From assembly GCA_016165875.1 (NCBI GenBank), contig JABBOT010000013.1:16374368-16438367 (forward strand): 64,000 nucleotides of DNA, given 5' to 3'. Positions 22,244-34,667 of the stretch are shown here, piece after piece. Positions within the stretch are counted from its first letter, which is position 1. Every line of letters starts with the position of its first letter. The DNA is from Acanthopleura granulata. Taxonomy: Eukaryota; Mollusca; Polyplacophora; Chitonida; Chitonidae. The notes under the pieces were generated by a model, which was given only the letters and a program-made list of their open reading frames with translations, was not told the origin of the DNA and searched no databases. A program made the position numbers and the translations under genes.

Positions 22244-22960
22244 ACTGCTCTGGTGATAATCCAGATCCAGTATGGCTTAATGGCCACAGGCTTCCACCCC
22301 CCAAAACCCACCCCAGGGACAGGCATTCTGGCAGGTTTGGCGCACTGAGCCCTGCTAAACCCATGTCCCAGCACAGAGACATTAGCTGGTCACGTTTGTC
22401 GACAGAGGGAGGGAGCAGCGAGGGGGGGTCGGGCTACGACCCCCAGGGGCCGCCAGGAGAGAACCTGCCCAGTGTGGAGGAGAGATTGTCACCCCAGGGC
22501 GTTACGGTGAAGGAAGAGCCGTCCGATAGCGACCGCGTATTTCCTATCAGTCTACATCGGCATGAGTACACTGATGGACGAATGCAAATGCAAAACAGAA
22601 AACGCACTGTTGCAGAGACAATAGGGAGTTCGCACGAACTGTATTCATCAGAGTCGCATTCACCATCCACACCAAAGACCCGAAGAGTTTCTTCCCCTGG
22701 GGATCATACTGATATCAACCCTTCGAACAGTGACCCTGCAGCAAACCAAAGCCTCATGTCCATCATCAGCGGGGAAATGTCCGAACAACCCACAGAAACT
22801 GTCGATTTAACCGAGTCGGATATTAACATTATAATGGACTATGAAAATAAAGAAGGTTTATCGCAAAGCAGAGAGAACTCTAGACCCCCGTTTACGTCCC
22901 CTTCCTCGGGAGCCTCAGGTAGCGAATTTCCAGGCAGATCTGAAGACAGCATTAACACAG
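22244..22960 (+). CDS. Common (constant) exon: disordered nuclear-type region with SUMO motifs
   Basis: The exon is bounded by 'ctcctgtttacag' and ACACAG|GTGAGG. It is 717 nt, exactly 239 codons, and is phase 1 at both ends. It codes for residues 49-287 of the predicted protein. The sequence is rich in Ser, Pro, Gly, Glu and Asp, so it is likely disordered. Features seen are a SUMO acceptor consensus VKEE (Lys about 138) followed by acidic PSDSD, a short basic patch NRKR (about 166-169) as a possible nuclear signal, Ser-Pro sites (SPSTPKTRR), and a hydrophobic SUMO-interacting motif VDLT with acidic flanks (about 235-238). Together these point to a nuclear, chromatin- or transcription-linked protein. 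Its phase-1 donor matches the acceptors of all ten downstream exons. Reading through the donor gives about 24 intronic codons before a stop at 23031, a possible short isoform without the DNA-binding domain. Confidence 0.85.
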
Positions 22961-23663
22961 GTGAGGGCTGTTTATTTTTTGCTTGTTCTCCTTTTTTCAT
23001 TGTGACAACTGCAGAAAGGGTTGCATCATGAGTATTGATTACAGGTAAAGCCATGTGTATAAAATTCTTTATTGGGGTAACTGGACCCTGTCAGAAAAGA
23101 TTGGCTTAGTCATTTGGAATTTTTCTTATGTTATTCTGACTGATGAGAAACATTGGGAGTTCACAGAAATAGACCTGGTGAGAAAAAGAAATGTTATCAA
23201 AAACCTAATAAGAACCTAATACCCATTTTGGAGGGTCGGTCAGGCTACTTTTGGAGGGTTAGCGAGGTTATGCCCTACGAACAGGTTTTTCAGGATGGCC
23301 TACTGTACTAGGATGTGAAATATCAGTCAGCACATTGAATAATAGATGCAGAGTCAGGGCCATATAAAGGCAGTTTTTGAGACTCACATTGGAAAGGCAC
23401 AGAAAACCCTCAAACTAGATCTTGTAGAGAAAAAAATACTCCCAAAATACAGTCTTTTCACTGTGGTCTGTGCTGAAAATAACTGGTTTCAAACAGTTTA
23501 CAGTTATCCTGTGAGGTACATAAATGTACATGTACTAAATTTTGGCTACTTTTTCAGTGCCAAAGCATTATTTATATTATGTTATTATACTGTACATAAA
23601 TACAGATGTATGTATGGCACAAACATACAGGTGCATGGGCTGAGATTCAGTGAATTGAATACC

Positions 23664-23792
23664 AGGGCCCAGTTTCATGAAGCGTACTTGGTGCTAAGTA
23701 GCTCCTAATTAAGTGTAAGTGCACTTTCTGTCTCTACAGCATCCCTTGTCATTGGAGTTAAGGGAATACTTAGCTTCATGAGGCAGGGGCCA
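23664..23792. mobile_element. MITE with terminal inverted repeats
   Basis: The left end 'agggcccagtttcatgaagc' and right end 'gcttcatgaggcaggggcc' form an imperfect inverted repeat of about 19 bp around 90 bp of internal sequence. It holds no coding region. Internally it carries 'gtaagtgc' and 'ctctacag', which imitate a donor and an acceptor. Confidence 0.65.
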
Positions 23793-25040
23793 GGCAATGA
23801 ATCAGTCATGTAAATATGGATGGACTTCTGGGATTAAAGGTGCAGTTTGTCAGGCTTCATTTATTGACATTTAAATACATGTGCATTCGCAAATACATGC
23901 ACATTCACAAATACATACGCATTCACAAATACATGTAGTGGATTCCTGTTAAAAGACTGAACGTTATGCATGATACATGATACAGATATAAGTATCTAAA
24001 ATGTTATGAAAGCCTTATTTTATGCCGAACTCTTGTACATGCAGGATATCAAACAAAATGTCACTTGCATGTCACAAACAATAAAATAAAATTTCCAGTC
24101 ACTGGCATGGATGCCTGCTCCAAGGTCAGATGTTTATTCTGAGCTGAACGAAAGGGACTCAGCCTTTGTATATTCATACAGAACCCTTAATACCAAATAT
24201 GTGTGCGTGATTGTGTATATTTTGACACAGTTTGAGGGCTTTGTGAACTGACATGGTGTGACCATGTTTTCTTTAGCCTACAAGTCCTTCATAAGTACAG
24301 TTTATGGCAGCCGAGGTCTGAATTACATGTACATGTTAATTTTGTGTATGGATGCACATGTAGTGTACATGGACGTGACATGATAGAAACTGACATACTG
24401 GATAAGTGCATACATGCTGTTCACTGTGGCTGAGATCAACAGCTCTAGATTTGCCCTGTCCTTCAAGCAGGCAATCGTCAGCTTCTTGACACCCTTATGA
24501 CCCCGTCACTTGGAACAAACTATTCACTTAGTAAGTGGCAGAGCACGATTCGACAGGAATTCCTACACTTAATTGTGGGATGTCACAACTTTTACAAATC
24601 GGGTTTGTGCATTTTGGTTTTTTCTTTGTTGTTTTTTTTTTACAATATATGTGAATCTTTTTTTTGACTATATACTTACTCAGTTTTTAAGCAGTGTGGA
24701 TTTAGTTCATGGATGCTGTGCCTGAGTTAAACAGCAGTGAAGTGAATAAATCACATGATATTGTAATTAATAGCCTGGAGAGATGAATCTGTACCCTAAT
24801 TGTAAGTGCACACCTGTTATAAAATTATAGACTATGGTAGCTTAATGAATATCTGGCTCATACATGTACAGGTATTTTACTACCTTTAATTTTCTGACTT
24901 CTACTCAAAAGTTAGGAAAGGTTTTATGATTATTCTGGCTAATGTAAAAGATACGGATTTAAAAAATTATAAAATGGATTGGATGGATTGTGAAAAAAGG
25001 TTTAAATCCAAACCCAATAAAAAAATTAAGAGATGTGCCA

Positions 25041-25062
25041 TTTTTTTTTTTTTTTTTTTTCT
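25041..25062. repeat. Poly-T tract
   Basis: An uninterrupted T run of about 21 nt. It could be the reversed poly-A end of a retroposed sequence, but no body was recognised. Confidence 0.6.
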
Positions 25063-26155
25063 TCGGTCAGTCCAGTTACCCAAACAAATATAGTTTTGAC
25101 GAAAGCCTTATCAGGTGAAATAAAATGTATTTATTCGTCATGTTCAGGCTGGTGTTTCTTCCACTAAAACTAAAACATTAATATGGATGTAGTGTACATG
25201 TATAAACTGTAGGTACAGCTGTCCGTGTGTAGACTGTAACCAGTGTGACATGTGACACTGGAGGGGGCAGAGGTCGGTGTTGTGATAAGTAGGCAAGGCA
25301 AACAGGTTAGACTAGACTACGTGCATGAAGACATGTAGCTTTGTAATCATGCACATGTATGCGGGCACTATGCTTACGTGCTGATACATGTATTATCACA
25401 GCCTGTGCATTAAGCCCGCGGTACATGTACAGGTGTGTTGTGGCTGTGGGTCCTTGTACAACGTGGGATGGACGTAAGGGGAATGTACTTGTCATTCCTG
25501 CCACATTCTGGATTAATATTGCTCCTGGTTCCCCCTAGATGATCTGAATGCTTGCATATGTGTTGTATGTGTACGTGCCTCATCATCCACATGAGGGATA
25601 AATACATGATGCACAAGGCCCCAGGCTTATTGTCTTATAGCCTTGCTTTTGTGTGACCTCCCGGGGACACTTCTTTACTTGTACTTGCATGATTTGAGGC
25701 TATCCAGGTGTGTTGTTATTGAGCCATCATTGAAAGTATGTTTGTTGTGTGTAACCCAGCTGACCCAGCAATAGAGGGCCCTACTCTAAAGTTTTTTTTT
25801 GGTCTTTAGATGGATTTTCTGTTTTTATTTTTCTCCCCATGTTAATTTCTTTAAAAGGCTTATTTATACAGAGACTTTGCTTGGGTCTGGAACCTATAGG
25901 ACATTTGTCCTGAGCACGCCCATTTCACTGGGTCATTTCAGGACTTCATGGGTCATAATTCTGCGAGGACTATTATTACTGCTATTCCATGTTGTACAAG
26001 GAATAGTGAAATACAGTAGTACTGACATGTCTGTTGAATTGTATTCCTTTCAAACACTTTTAAAATGGTATAGGAAAATAAAATAAACACTGAGGGTCTT
26101 TCATAATAAACAACCCAGTAAAAGGTCTTTCAGCAGTTTCAGGACTGCAACTTTG

Positions 26156-27068
26156 CTAGCGGTAACTCACCCAATCAGTCAAGTCTTCACTAGCGGTAAC
26201 TCACCCAGTCAGTCCAGTCTTCACTAGCGGTAACTCACCCAGTCAGTCCAATCTTCACTAGCGGTAACTCACCCAATCAGTCCAGTCTTCACTAGCGGTA
26301 ACTCACCCAATCAGTCCAGTCTTCACCAGCGGTAACTCACCCAGTCAGTCCAATCTTCACCAGTGGTAACTCACGCAGTCAGTCCAATCTTCACCAGCGG
26401 TAACTCACCCAATCAGTCCAGTCTTCACTAGCGGTAACTCACCCAGTCAGTCCAGTCTTCACTAGCGGTAACTCACCCAATCAGTCCAGTCTTCACTAGC
26501 GGTAACTCACCCAATCAGTCCAGTCTTCACTAGCGGTAACTCACCCAATCAGTCCAGTCTTCACTAGCGGTAACTCACCCAGTCAGTCCAGTCTTCACTA
26601 GCGGTAACTCACCCAATCAGTCCAATCTTCACTAGCGGTAACTCACCCAGTCAGTCCAGTCTTCACTAGCGGTAACTCACCCAATCAGTCCAATCTTCAC
26701 TAGCGGTAACTCACCCAGTCAGTCCAGTCTTCACTAGCGGTAACTCACATAAATCAGTCGAATCTTCACTAACGGTAACTCACCCAGTCAGTCCAGTCTT
26801 CACTAGCGGTAACTCACCCAATCAGTCCAGTCTTCACTAGCGGTAACTCACCCAGTCAGTCCAGTCTTCACTAGCGTTAACTCACCCAATCAGTCCAGTC
26901 TTCACTAGCGGTAACTCACCCAATCAGTCCAGTCTTCACTAGCGGTAACTCACCCAATCAGTCCAGTCTTCACCAGCGGTAACTCACCCAATCAATCCAA
27001 TCTTCACTAGCAGTAACTCACCCAATCAATCCAATCTTCACTAGCGGTAACTCACCCAATCAGTCCAG
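26156..27068 (+). repeat. 34-bp minisatellite, about 27 copies
   Basis: The unit contains 'cttcactagcggtaactcac' followed by 'ccaatcagtccagt' or 'ccagtcagtccagt'. The copies are head to tail with a constant 34-nt period and few substitutions, the main variants being AATCAGT versus AGTCAGT. There are no unique spacers, so it is not a CRISPR array. It lies inside the large intron. Confidence 0.95.
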
Positions 27069-28913
27069 CCTTTGCTTTGTTTGTTTGAATGTTTCTTTGT
27101 TTTTTGGCGAATGACTATAGCAGGGAATCATAGCATTCAAAATTGTACAAACCAAAATTGAAAAAACTGAGTTTTCCATTGGCACTAAATTGAGCTACAA
27201 AAATTAGAGACTTCTGTAAATATTCACTTCATGGTTTCACTCTTTAAGTTATTTGAAGAAGAACAAAAATATGACTTTTTCTCAGAAAAAAAAAAACCCC
27301 AAAAGAATGGAAGTCCATAGCATTGGCTGGCAAAATTACATTTACAGGTTGGGATAGAAGGAAAAGAACTTAAAAGTAGAACTTGAATGCAAAAAATGTT
27401 AACAATATCATACATACATTACATTTATGGATGTTTTTCAGTGAAAGACTTAATTGAAAAACCTCTCTGTGGTTATTTCGCTGAGTATGGGTTGAATCAA
27501 TATTGAAAGTGAGTTACCTGCCTTAGTCAACAACCCGCTTGTTGAACATCAACTTTCTTTTATCCCCAATTACTACTGAGTTGCTAGGGGTTCCCTAGTG
27601 AATACTTCTTTTACTTCTGCGTCTGCTTTACCCCGGACAGGAACATTTTTTCCAAGTCAGTGACGATTGTGTCCTCAAAATGAGGTGAATAATGGATGAC
27701 TTCTTGTTTTCAGTATAACAACATGAAGTGTGACAGCTGCGATATACAGGCTGCCTTTTGCAATAAATTGGTTTTCTTGAAGTCAAAGAGAGAATGTACT
27801 GTGCTGCACACTTTGAAGGCCCTGTTTGAAGTTGGGTAGGGTTATATTTCTGTTACTGAAATTAAATTTTTACAGGAGAGAGCAGAGCGAATTGTCCGTC
27901 CAGCAGATTTCTTTCTCAGCAGCCTGGCAGAATCAGGCGAGCAGTAAATGTACTAGTGCATATTATATCCAATCAGATCTGGCTTTTTACAAGGGGCAAG
28001 GTTTGAGCCAATTAGCTCAAGTAATGGACATCTTACTGTACCAGCCTTAGACGTTTAACGCGGTGAGAAGCTGACGCATTACTGTCATCGTTACGGAGGA
28101 AAGTGAACACAGATGTTAAGCATCTGGTGAATTTGTCGGGGGTTTAAAATAAAGATTATGTGCTAAAAAGGTATGAGTCAAGTGAGCGAGACCCACTAGC
28201 ACAAATGGGTCATCTAAGAATTTGATAGGACTACATGTATGATGAATGACTGATGCTTATCTGAAGCCCTGCTATATCATTAGCAATAATAAAAAAACTA
28301 TTTCTGGATCGACCGACTTTTGGTGATAGGGTCTTGTTACCTGCAACAAAGAATTTTTGAAGATGGCCTTACTGTCAGAATATGAAATTTTCCAGTCTTT
28401 CAATTGTATAAAATATTCATTTGCTTGTAGGCTCAAGGCATTCAGTGTACATAATGAAGTATGTTTTGAGGGTGTTAGACTGTCATACACTATCATGTAA
28501 TTATAAATTAATATAAAATCATACTTTTATGAATCCGAGCCAGTGTGTATTTATGTGGTAATATTATGAAACATTATTGGAGTTGCCCTGTTGAAACACA
28601 TGTGGTAAGGTGTGTTAGTCGTGCAGATGTAGTTACATGAACTGTAACCTGTAATAGTGAATCCAAGAATACATATGCTCCTACTTTATACGTGTTCATG
28701 TACATGATACTTGTGGAAGTGCACACATAACAAAGGCAGACCATTTAATAACTGTTTATACATGTGCATGTAATGAGGATGAACACCGGTACATGGACAT
28801 ATACTGTATAACACAAAGTTTTACATACGACATGTATTAGGCATGTAACAATGGTGTTTCGTTACGATACAGCATGATTCACAATACGAAACTTCCATGA
28901 TACAATAATAATT

Positions 28914-29450
28914 ATGTATTTGATGTTTTACACCATACTCAAGAACATATCACTTATACCATGGAGGCCAGTGTTATGGTGGGTGGAGACCACTTCAAGA
29001 ACGTGTCACTTATACCACAGAGGCCAGTGTTATGGTGGGTGGAGACCACTTCAAGAACGTGTCACTTATACCACAGAGGCCAGTGTTATGGTGGGTGGAG
29101 ACCACCTCAAGAACGTGTTACTTATACCACGGAGACCAGCGTTATGGTGGGTGGAGACCACCTCAAGAACGTGTTACTCATATCACGGAGGCCAGCATTA
29201 TGGTGCGTAGAGACCACCTCAAGAACGTGTCACTTATACCACGGAGACCAGCATTATGGTGCATAGAGACCACCTCAAGAACGTGTTACTTATACCACGG
29301 AGACCAGCGTTATGGTGCGTAGAGACCACCTCAAGAACGTGTCACTTATACCACGGAGACCAGCGTTATGGTGCGTAGAGACCACCTCAAGAACATGTTA
29401 CTTATACCACAGAGGCCAGTGTTATGATGGGTGGAGATCACCTTACATGT
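28914..29450 (+). repeat. 56-bp minisatellite derived from a reversed SINE tail, about 9 copies
   Basis: Each unit carries blocks like 'caagaacgtgtcacttatac' and 'gaggccagtgttatggtggg'. The first copy is preceded by 'gatgttttacaccatactca', which is the reverse complement of the standard SINE 3' end. The array therefore looks like an expansion of a SINE tail in reverse orientation. The period of 56 is not a multiple of 3, so the same repeat reads open in three frames by chance. Confidence 0.9.
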
Positions 29451-29454
29451 AAGT

Positions 29455-29780
29455 GCCTTACTTGACCATGACAACTTGGTACATGTACCTGACCATGACA
29501 ACTTGGTACATATGCCTGACCATGACAACTTGGTACATGTACCTGACTATGACAACTTGGTACATGTACCTGACCATGACAGCTTGGTACATGTACCTGA
29601 CCATGACAACTTAGTACATGTACCTGACCATGACAACTTGGTACATGTACCTGACCATGACAACTTGGTACATGTACCTGAGAATGACAACTTAGTACAT
29701 GTACCTGAGAATGACAACTTGGTACATGTACCTCACCATGACAACTTGGTACATGTACCTCACCATGACAACTAGGTACA
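29455..29780 (+). repeat. 27-bp minisatellite, about 12 copies
   Basis: The unit contains 'catgacaacttggtacatgt' plus 'acctgac', with a 27-nt period. Because 27 is a multiple of 3, it can be read as a 9-residue repeat (HDNLVHVPD). No start, splice site or neighbouring exon supports translation. TACATGTA lies within the unit. Confidence 0.92.
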
Positions 29781-32700
29781 TGTACATGATGTAGTATATC
29801 ATAAAAATAGTTTCAGAATGATTTTGTATCTGGTTGCTGTGTCCATGTGTCAAAATGAAGTCATTTGTTTTAACAGATGGATATGATCACTACTAGGCCA
29901 GATGAAGCAACAGATGCGTGGACTTCTTTGGCGTGCTTTGCATGTATTTAATAATGGTTTTGGAAGTCCAAAAACACAGTTGTCACTGGTCACCAGCGGG
30001 GAATGCAAAATAATAGTATGATTTCGTCCAAATCTCTTCCGTGTTGTTGTGACGCTATCTTGGATGGTTTAGCTGGAGACCTCAGCCGGAAGCAGATAGG
30101 TTAATCATGATTGTTTTTGAAGACAAACTGTCACGGTTTTCATATGAAAAATACAGGGTCCGCTGTCAGGAAGCTTGCTAAATTCAGTAAATTGCTAATT
30201 ATAAAGGCAGTAGATTTTTGTCCAAGGCCAATGCTAAGTAGGTTTAGAATTGCATTGCTTAAGTAAAATACTTTGGTTAGGAATTTGTGGAACTTGGCCC
30301 TGCATATATACTTGGGGGTCAAGACATTTCCTAGATTCAGAATCAAGGATAGAAATAGTACTGTGACAATCTAACATGGACAATATTACTGCCGTGTACA
30401 TACTGTCTGACATCTATAAATGTACATGTGAATAATGACAAATGTCATCATTCTCAGTAAAACTATGTGTACATGGATTTGTGCACATTTTGGATTTTCA
30501 TGTAGCCTCATCGGCTCTCTTTTTTTCGACTCTGATTTGGATCCGTACTTGTAACCCTTTCTGCTGTCACTGTATTTGTTGTTGTTTAGTTAGTTTACTA
30601 CTCACGTGCTCTGTTTGTACTAATGATAACAATGTTTGTGTTGTTTTTAGATTTCTTTACGACACTCATATAGAGTTATATGTACAAATATGTACATATG
30701 AACAGACACATTGTGTTAGCCAGAAATGCACAACCCAAGCTGTTCTTCTCTTTGCTGAAATGCAAGCTGTGATGGTTTCATTCATCTACAGGTACAGATG
30801 TTGGTTACATGCAAGTGCTCATACTTTCATCATTGTACCCTAGGCTGGAAGGCGAGATTACCATTTTAAATATTCAAAATCTTGTGCGTGCATTTTGAAA
30901 ATTTGTTATAATCCTTCTTTGTACATATGAGGCTTCATGTATGTAACGTGTACAACATTATTAAACAGTTACTGTACACCATTATACATGTACAGGTACT
31001 GTACATACTTTGTTCAGCCTTACATTACACATGTCCTGTACACTGCTCCATCATGTACATTGTGATATAATGATGTACATATACTCAACAACCAACATAT
31101 ACATGTGTGTCCTACATGTATCACGCCTGTTCCTGTTCTAAAATCATACTCTTTGCTACTTGTGGGAGATTTTTAACAGGAATTTATCGAATTTGACTTT
31201 TGAAGCTGTTTCACCACAAAACAGTTTTCATAATATATACATACATCGGTCACAAAACCAGCTGTAGTCTCTGGTATAAGACCAGTCCTGTGACTCGACT
31301 GACCGGCTTTTTGTCACTCGTCAGTGTTACTGATTATGTGCTCTGATATTCGTTGCTCAGTAAGTTATTGTGGAAGATAAGGAATAAATCATGCGCCAAA
31401 TAAAACCTTGCTTTGTATAACTGGGATCATGATGATGATCAACTATCTTGAGGTTCATCCAGTCAGTGTGTTTAAGAAGAACCTTGAACTTAAAACATGT
31501 ATTATCCGTGTCCATATTATGTGTAACATGGCACATGGTACGTGAACACATTTTCTACTGCAAGAAATGTACAAGTAGCTAAACTATGGAAATGTATTAT
31601 GTGGACTACATGTATTCAACATGTCCAGTCTTACCCACCTGAATTGTCTCCCCTTTCCCATTCCGTTGAAACCAGTGTTCTTCAGTTTCTAATATAACGA
31701 TCAAGATGGTAACGATAGAACTTTGTTCCTTGCAGCTTTGCACGTGGGTATGTTCATATATGGTATGCCAGGTCAAGACCTTCCATAATTTATGTGTGTG
31801 TGTAGCATATTCTCACAAAGAACTGGTGTACTACGTCTGTAAATCTTTCCACATACCGTATGTTCTTGTATGGTATGCCAAGCACATAGTGAGTTACAGC
31901 CTTGCATAATTTATCTGTACATGCATGTATATGTAGCATATATGTACCAGTATATAGATTCACATTGGTGGAAAAAGGCTATTGCGCTGCAAATTAGTGT
32001 TGCGCATTAAATCAAGAGTTAATTTCATCTACTATTTACATGTAAGTAAAATGTGATAAGTCATGTGTATTTATTAGGCTTTGCTGTTGTGGACATGTGA
32101 TTTATCAGTATATTCGTGATGAAGTGGAACACCCTGTAGTTCATACATGTAGCTCAGCAATTTGAACTACATGTACATAAATGAGTAATGGCTTGGTACA
32201 TGTAGTTACATGTAGGATTGGAATCCTTAGATTGTATCTGTACATCTTTTCTTGTGTGTGCACTAAAGTGCCTGGCCTTCTTGACTTACAGGGCAATAGT
32301 TTGGGTTCGTAAGGAAGTATCATAAATTGACAAGTCGGCCTCCTTGTGGGTGGTATTTTGAGGTATGAACTGCATGAAGGCTGTGTAAGTGATGTAGCCT
32401 GGGCATAAACTCGTGTGAAGGTTTCATTAATACATGTATCTGTAGGTTTTTTGTGATCAAGGCAATTCGCTTTAGTGCTGCTTTTGTATATTTAGCTAAT
32501 GTACATGTAAACTGAGGGGTCAGCTTCATGGATTAAGACAGAATTTTCAATCACATTATGGCATACAATATTTTGGCATATCAAAATGTCCAGATTGCAT
32601 GGCCACTTTCATAGTGGATCTCTGTCATAAAAGAGCATGCTGCTGAGCACAGTTTGTGTGAATTTAATGTGAATCTGAGCAGATTATTTGCCTCCTGAAG

Positions 32701-33426
32701 GTTTTGAAAAGTGCTTACCCTGATCAAACTCATTAAGTTGGTGATGAGAAAGACACAAGACAAGCACTGCTGTTGCCTAGCACCATATATTTCCTGCGAA
32801 GACAATTTGCACTCATACATGTCATAGCTGTCGTGTTAAAGAGAGGCAAATGTGAACCAAGTTCAAGTGTTAAAAATTCATTGTATTACCAACAATTACA
32901 CTAAGAGTAAGTTTCTTGATTGTATGCGGAACACTGTGGATTATAGGGTTATACTCTTGTACATACAGTGCAAGCAGTGATTGTTTGTACAGACATATAT
33001 CAGATGTGAAGTACATGTACCTGTATAAGTACATATATAGTATTATGTTGAGTTCTCCGAATATTGGACATGATATTAAGAGAGAATGTTGGAAACGTGC
33101 GGAATAAAAATGGAAAAAGTTAAACATTGTTGGGAACAATGTACATTGTGTATGTTGTAAATGGAGTGGAAATGATATAAGAAATGAACCAAATGGCAAA
33201 TGGAGGGAAACATTTTTGCTGTGACACAATAAATGTAGTGGGATACTTTTGGTTCAGTTTAAATCGTTCTCTTGTAACGTGTGGATAACGGCATGTGGAA
33301 GCACACTATATACGTACTTGTATGGTCAGTTTATAGTGAGAAACCTGGGAGTAAGGTTGTATAAGGATTTGAGGTTGGCAGTGTTGGTTAGTTTTGCTGA
33401 TAGCTGTTTCCTGTTTTGTTTGCCAG

Positions 33427-34001
33427 CCTCTCCTGCCTTCCTGCCTGGACTGCAATCCAACCCAAACCTTAAATGGATGAGCTACATGCCCAGTGCCAAA
33501 AAGCACAAAGTTCGGCATCGGATTGTTGATCTGGACAAAAAATGCGCTCCAACGATACGAGGGCTTATTAACGCAGTAGGTGTTCTGGAGAGCTGGCTTC
33601 AGGAAACTAGGTCCGAGGAAAGGGTCATTGAAGAAATACCGGCTGCCGAACTGGACTCGTATCTGTCTGATTTTTTCTCCTTGGTCAAAAAACCCAACGG
33701 GGAAGAATACGATCCTGGCTCCTACAGGAATTTGAGATCATTCGTGGACAGGTTCTTGAAAGAGAAGGGCTACCCTTATCTGATCAAAAGAAGTCCGTAT
33801 TTTGAAAAGAGCAGGGAGGCATTTGATGCCCGTAAACAGGTCCTGGTGAGACTTGCAGCTCTGAAGAAACCCGTTAAACCTGCCAAGCCATCAGTCCCAT
33901 CATTTGGCCTGCCAGTTGAATTTGGGGAGCAAAGTGTTACGTCTGAATCTGTGGAAAAGACAGACTCACATGTTTATGAGCAGTGGGATAGTTCAAATTA
34001 A
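33427..34001 (+). CDS. Alternative terminal exon A (recombinase-type DNA-binding domain)
   Basis: The acceptor is 'ctgttttgtttgccag', phase 1, with junction codon G|CC (Ala). The exon encodes 191 residues and ends in TAA. The domain runs from about residue 30 to 140: RHRIVDL, a helix with LESWL, IPAAELDSYL, FFSLVKKPNGEEYDPGSY, SFVDRFLKEKGYPY, then KSREAFDAR. A unique Lys/Pro-rich and acidic tail of about 50 residues follows. It is the most diverged member of the array: it has ESWLQET where others have ERWxWKK, and lacks the LYPxxYP block. The predicted isoform is 478 residues. No catalytic recombinase region follows. Confidence 0.85.
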
Positions 34002-34667
34002 TAAGGATTAGATGCTTTCACTTTTAATTGCTAACGTGCAGCTCTCTCCCTTCATCGCAATGTGGCCTGAGAACATCTTTTCCAATCTGGTCAGATGTAA
34101 CTGGATTTAATAATTAACTTGATATTAGAAACACAATTTGAAGATGGATTTCATTAGTGCTACTGATGGCGAGTGTCTCAGAACACTGGCAGTATTATTA
34201 TGCCTCTCAGATTAAGGAGATACTTTCTTAATTGTGGTCTGTATGGCAGTCGCAGTTGTGACGTGATTGATTTGACCCAGTTTGTTTCCATACAGTCTTG
34301 TTTCAAGCCATATAAACAATACTGTATGAGGTATGAGTTTTTTGCAGGGATTTACAGAAGATTGTGTTTTTGGCTCCCAAATAAGAAAACAGCGGCCTTA
34401 AAATATGCATGGATGTGTACACGGACTATGGAGTAATTTGAATTGTTTCTGTTTTCTTTCTGTTTTAAACATAATTGTGGAAAGAATAAGATTCAGTTCA
34501 GATTTGCGGATGTATTATAGGTGATGTATTCGTTTACTCTGCAGAGTGTAAGGAATTGGTGTAGTTCTCAAATGTAACATACATCATACAGTATTAAATT
34601 TTAAATGACACTTTTTGGGGTTTGCTATTCTTTACCTTCATGTATGCTGTCAGGATTGCTGTACTCT

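Larger units (their letters stand above)
22961..33426. other. Large intron between the common exon and the terminal-exon array
   Basis: About 10.5 kb without a recognised exon. It contains a MITE at 23664-23792, three minisatellites (26156-27068, 28935-29450, 29455-29780), many TACATGTA palindromes and AT-rich DNA. Open frames inside follow the repeats and are not supported as genes. Confidence 0.6.

Noticed and set aside
22147..22670. Minus-strand frames over the constant exon
   Set aside because: Shadows of the plus-strand exon, which has good splice sites and motif content.
26156..27068. CRISPR-like regular repeat
   Set aside because: The units are contiguous with no unique spacers, and the genome is eukaryotic. 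It is a minisatellite.
28914..29322. Three long overlapping open frames encoding Tyr/His/Trp-rich peptides
   Set aside because: They are the same 56-bp repeat read in three frames. The period is not a multiple of 3, so the openness follows from the repeat.
30442..30843. 133-codon plus-strand Cys-rich frame
   Set aside because: T/G-rich intron sequence; cysteine spacing fits no known module.
33249..33426. N-terminal extension of exon A starting upstream of the acceptor
   Set aside because: The frame happens to be open through intron sequence, but all ten exons share homology only after the AG acceptor. The same applies to upstream extensions of exons B, D and F.
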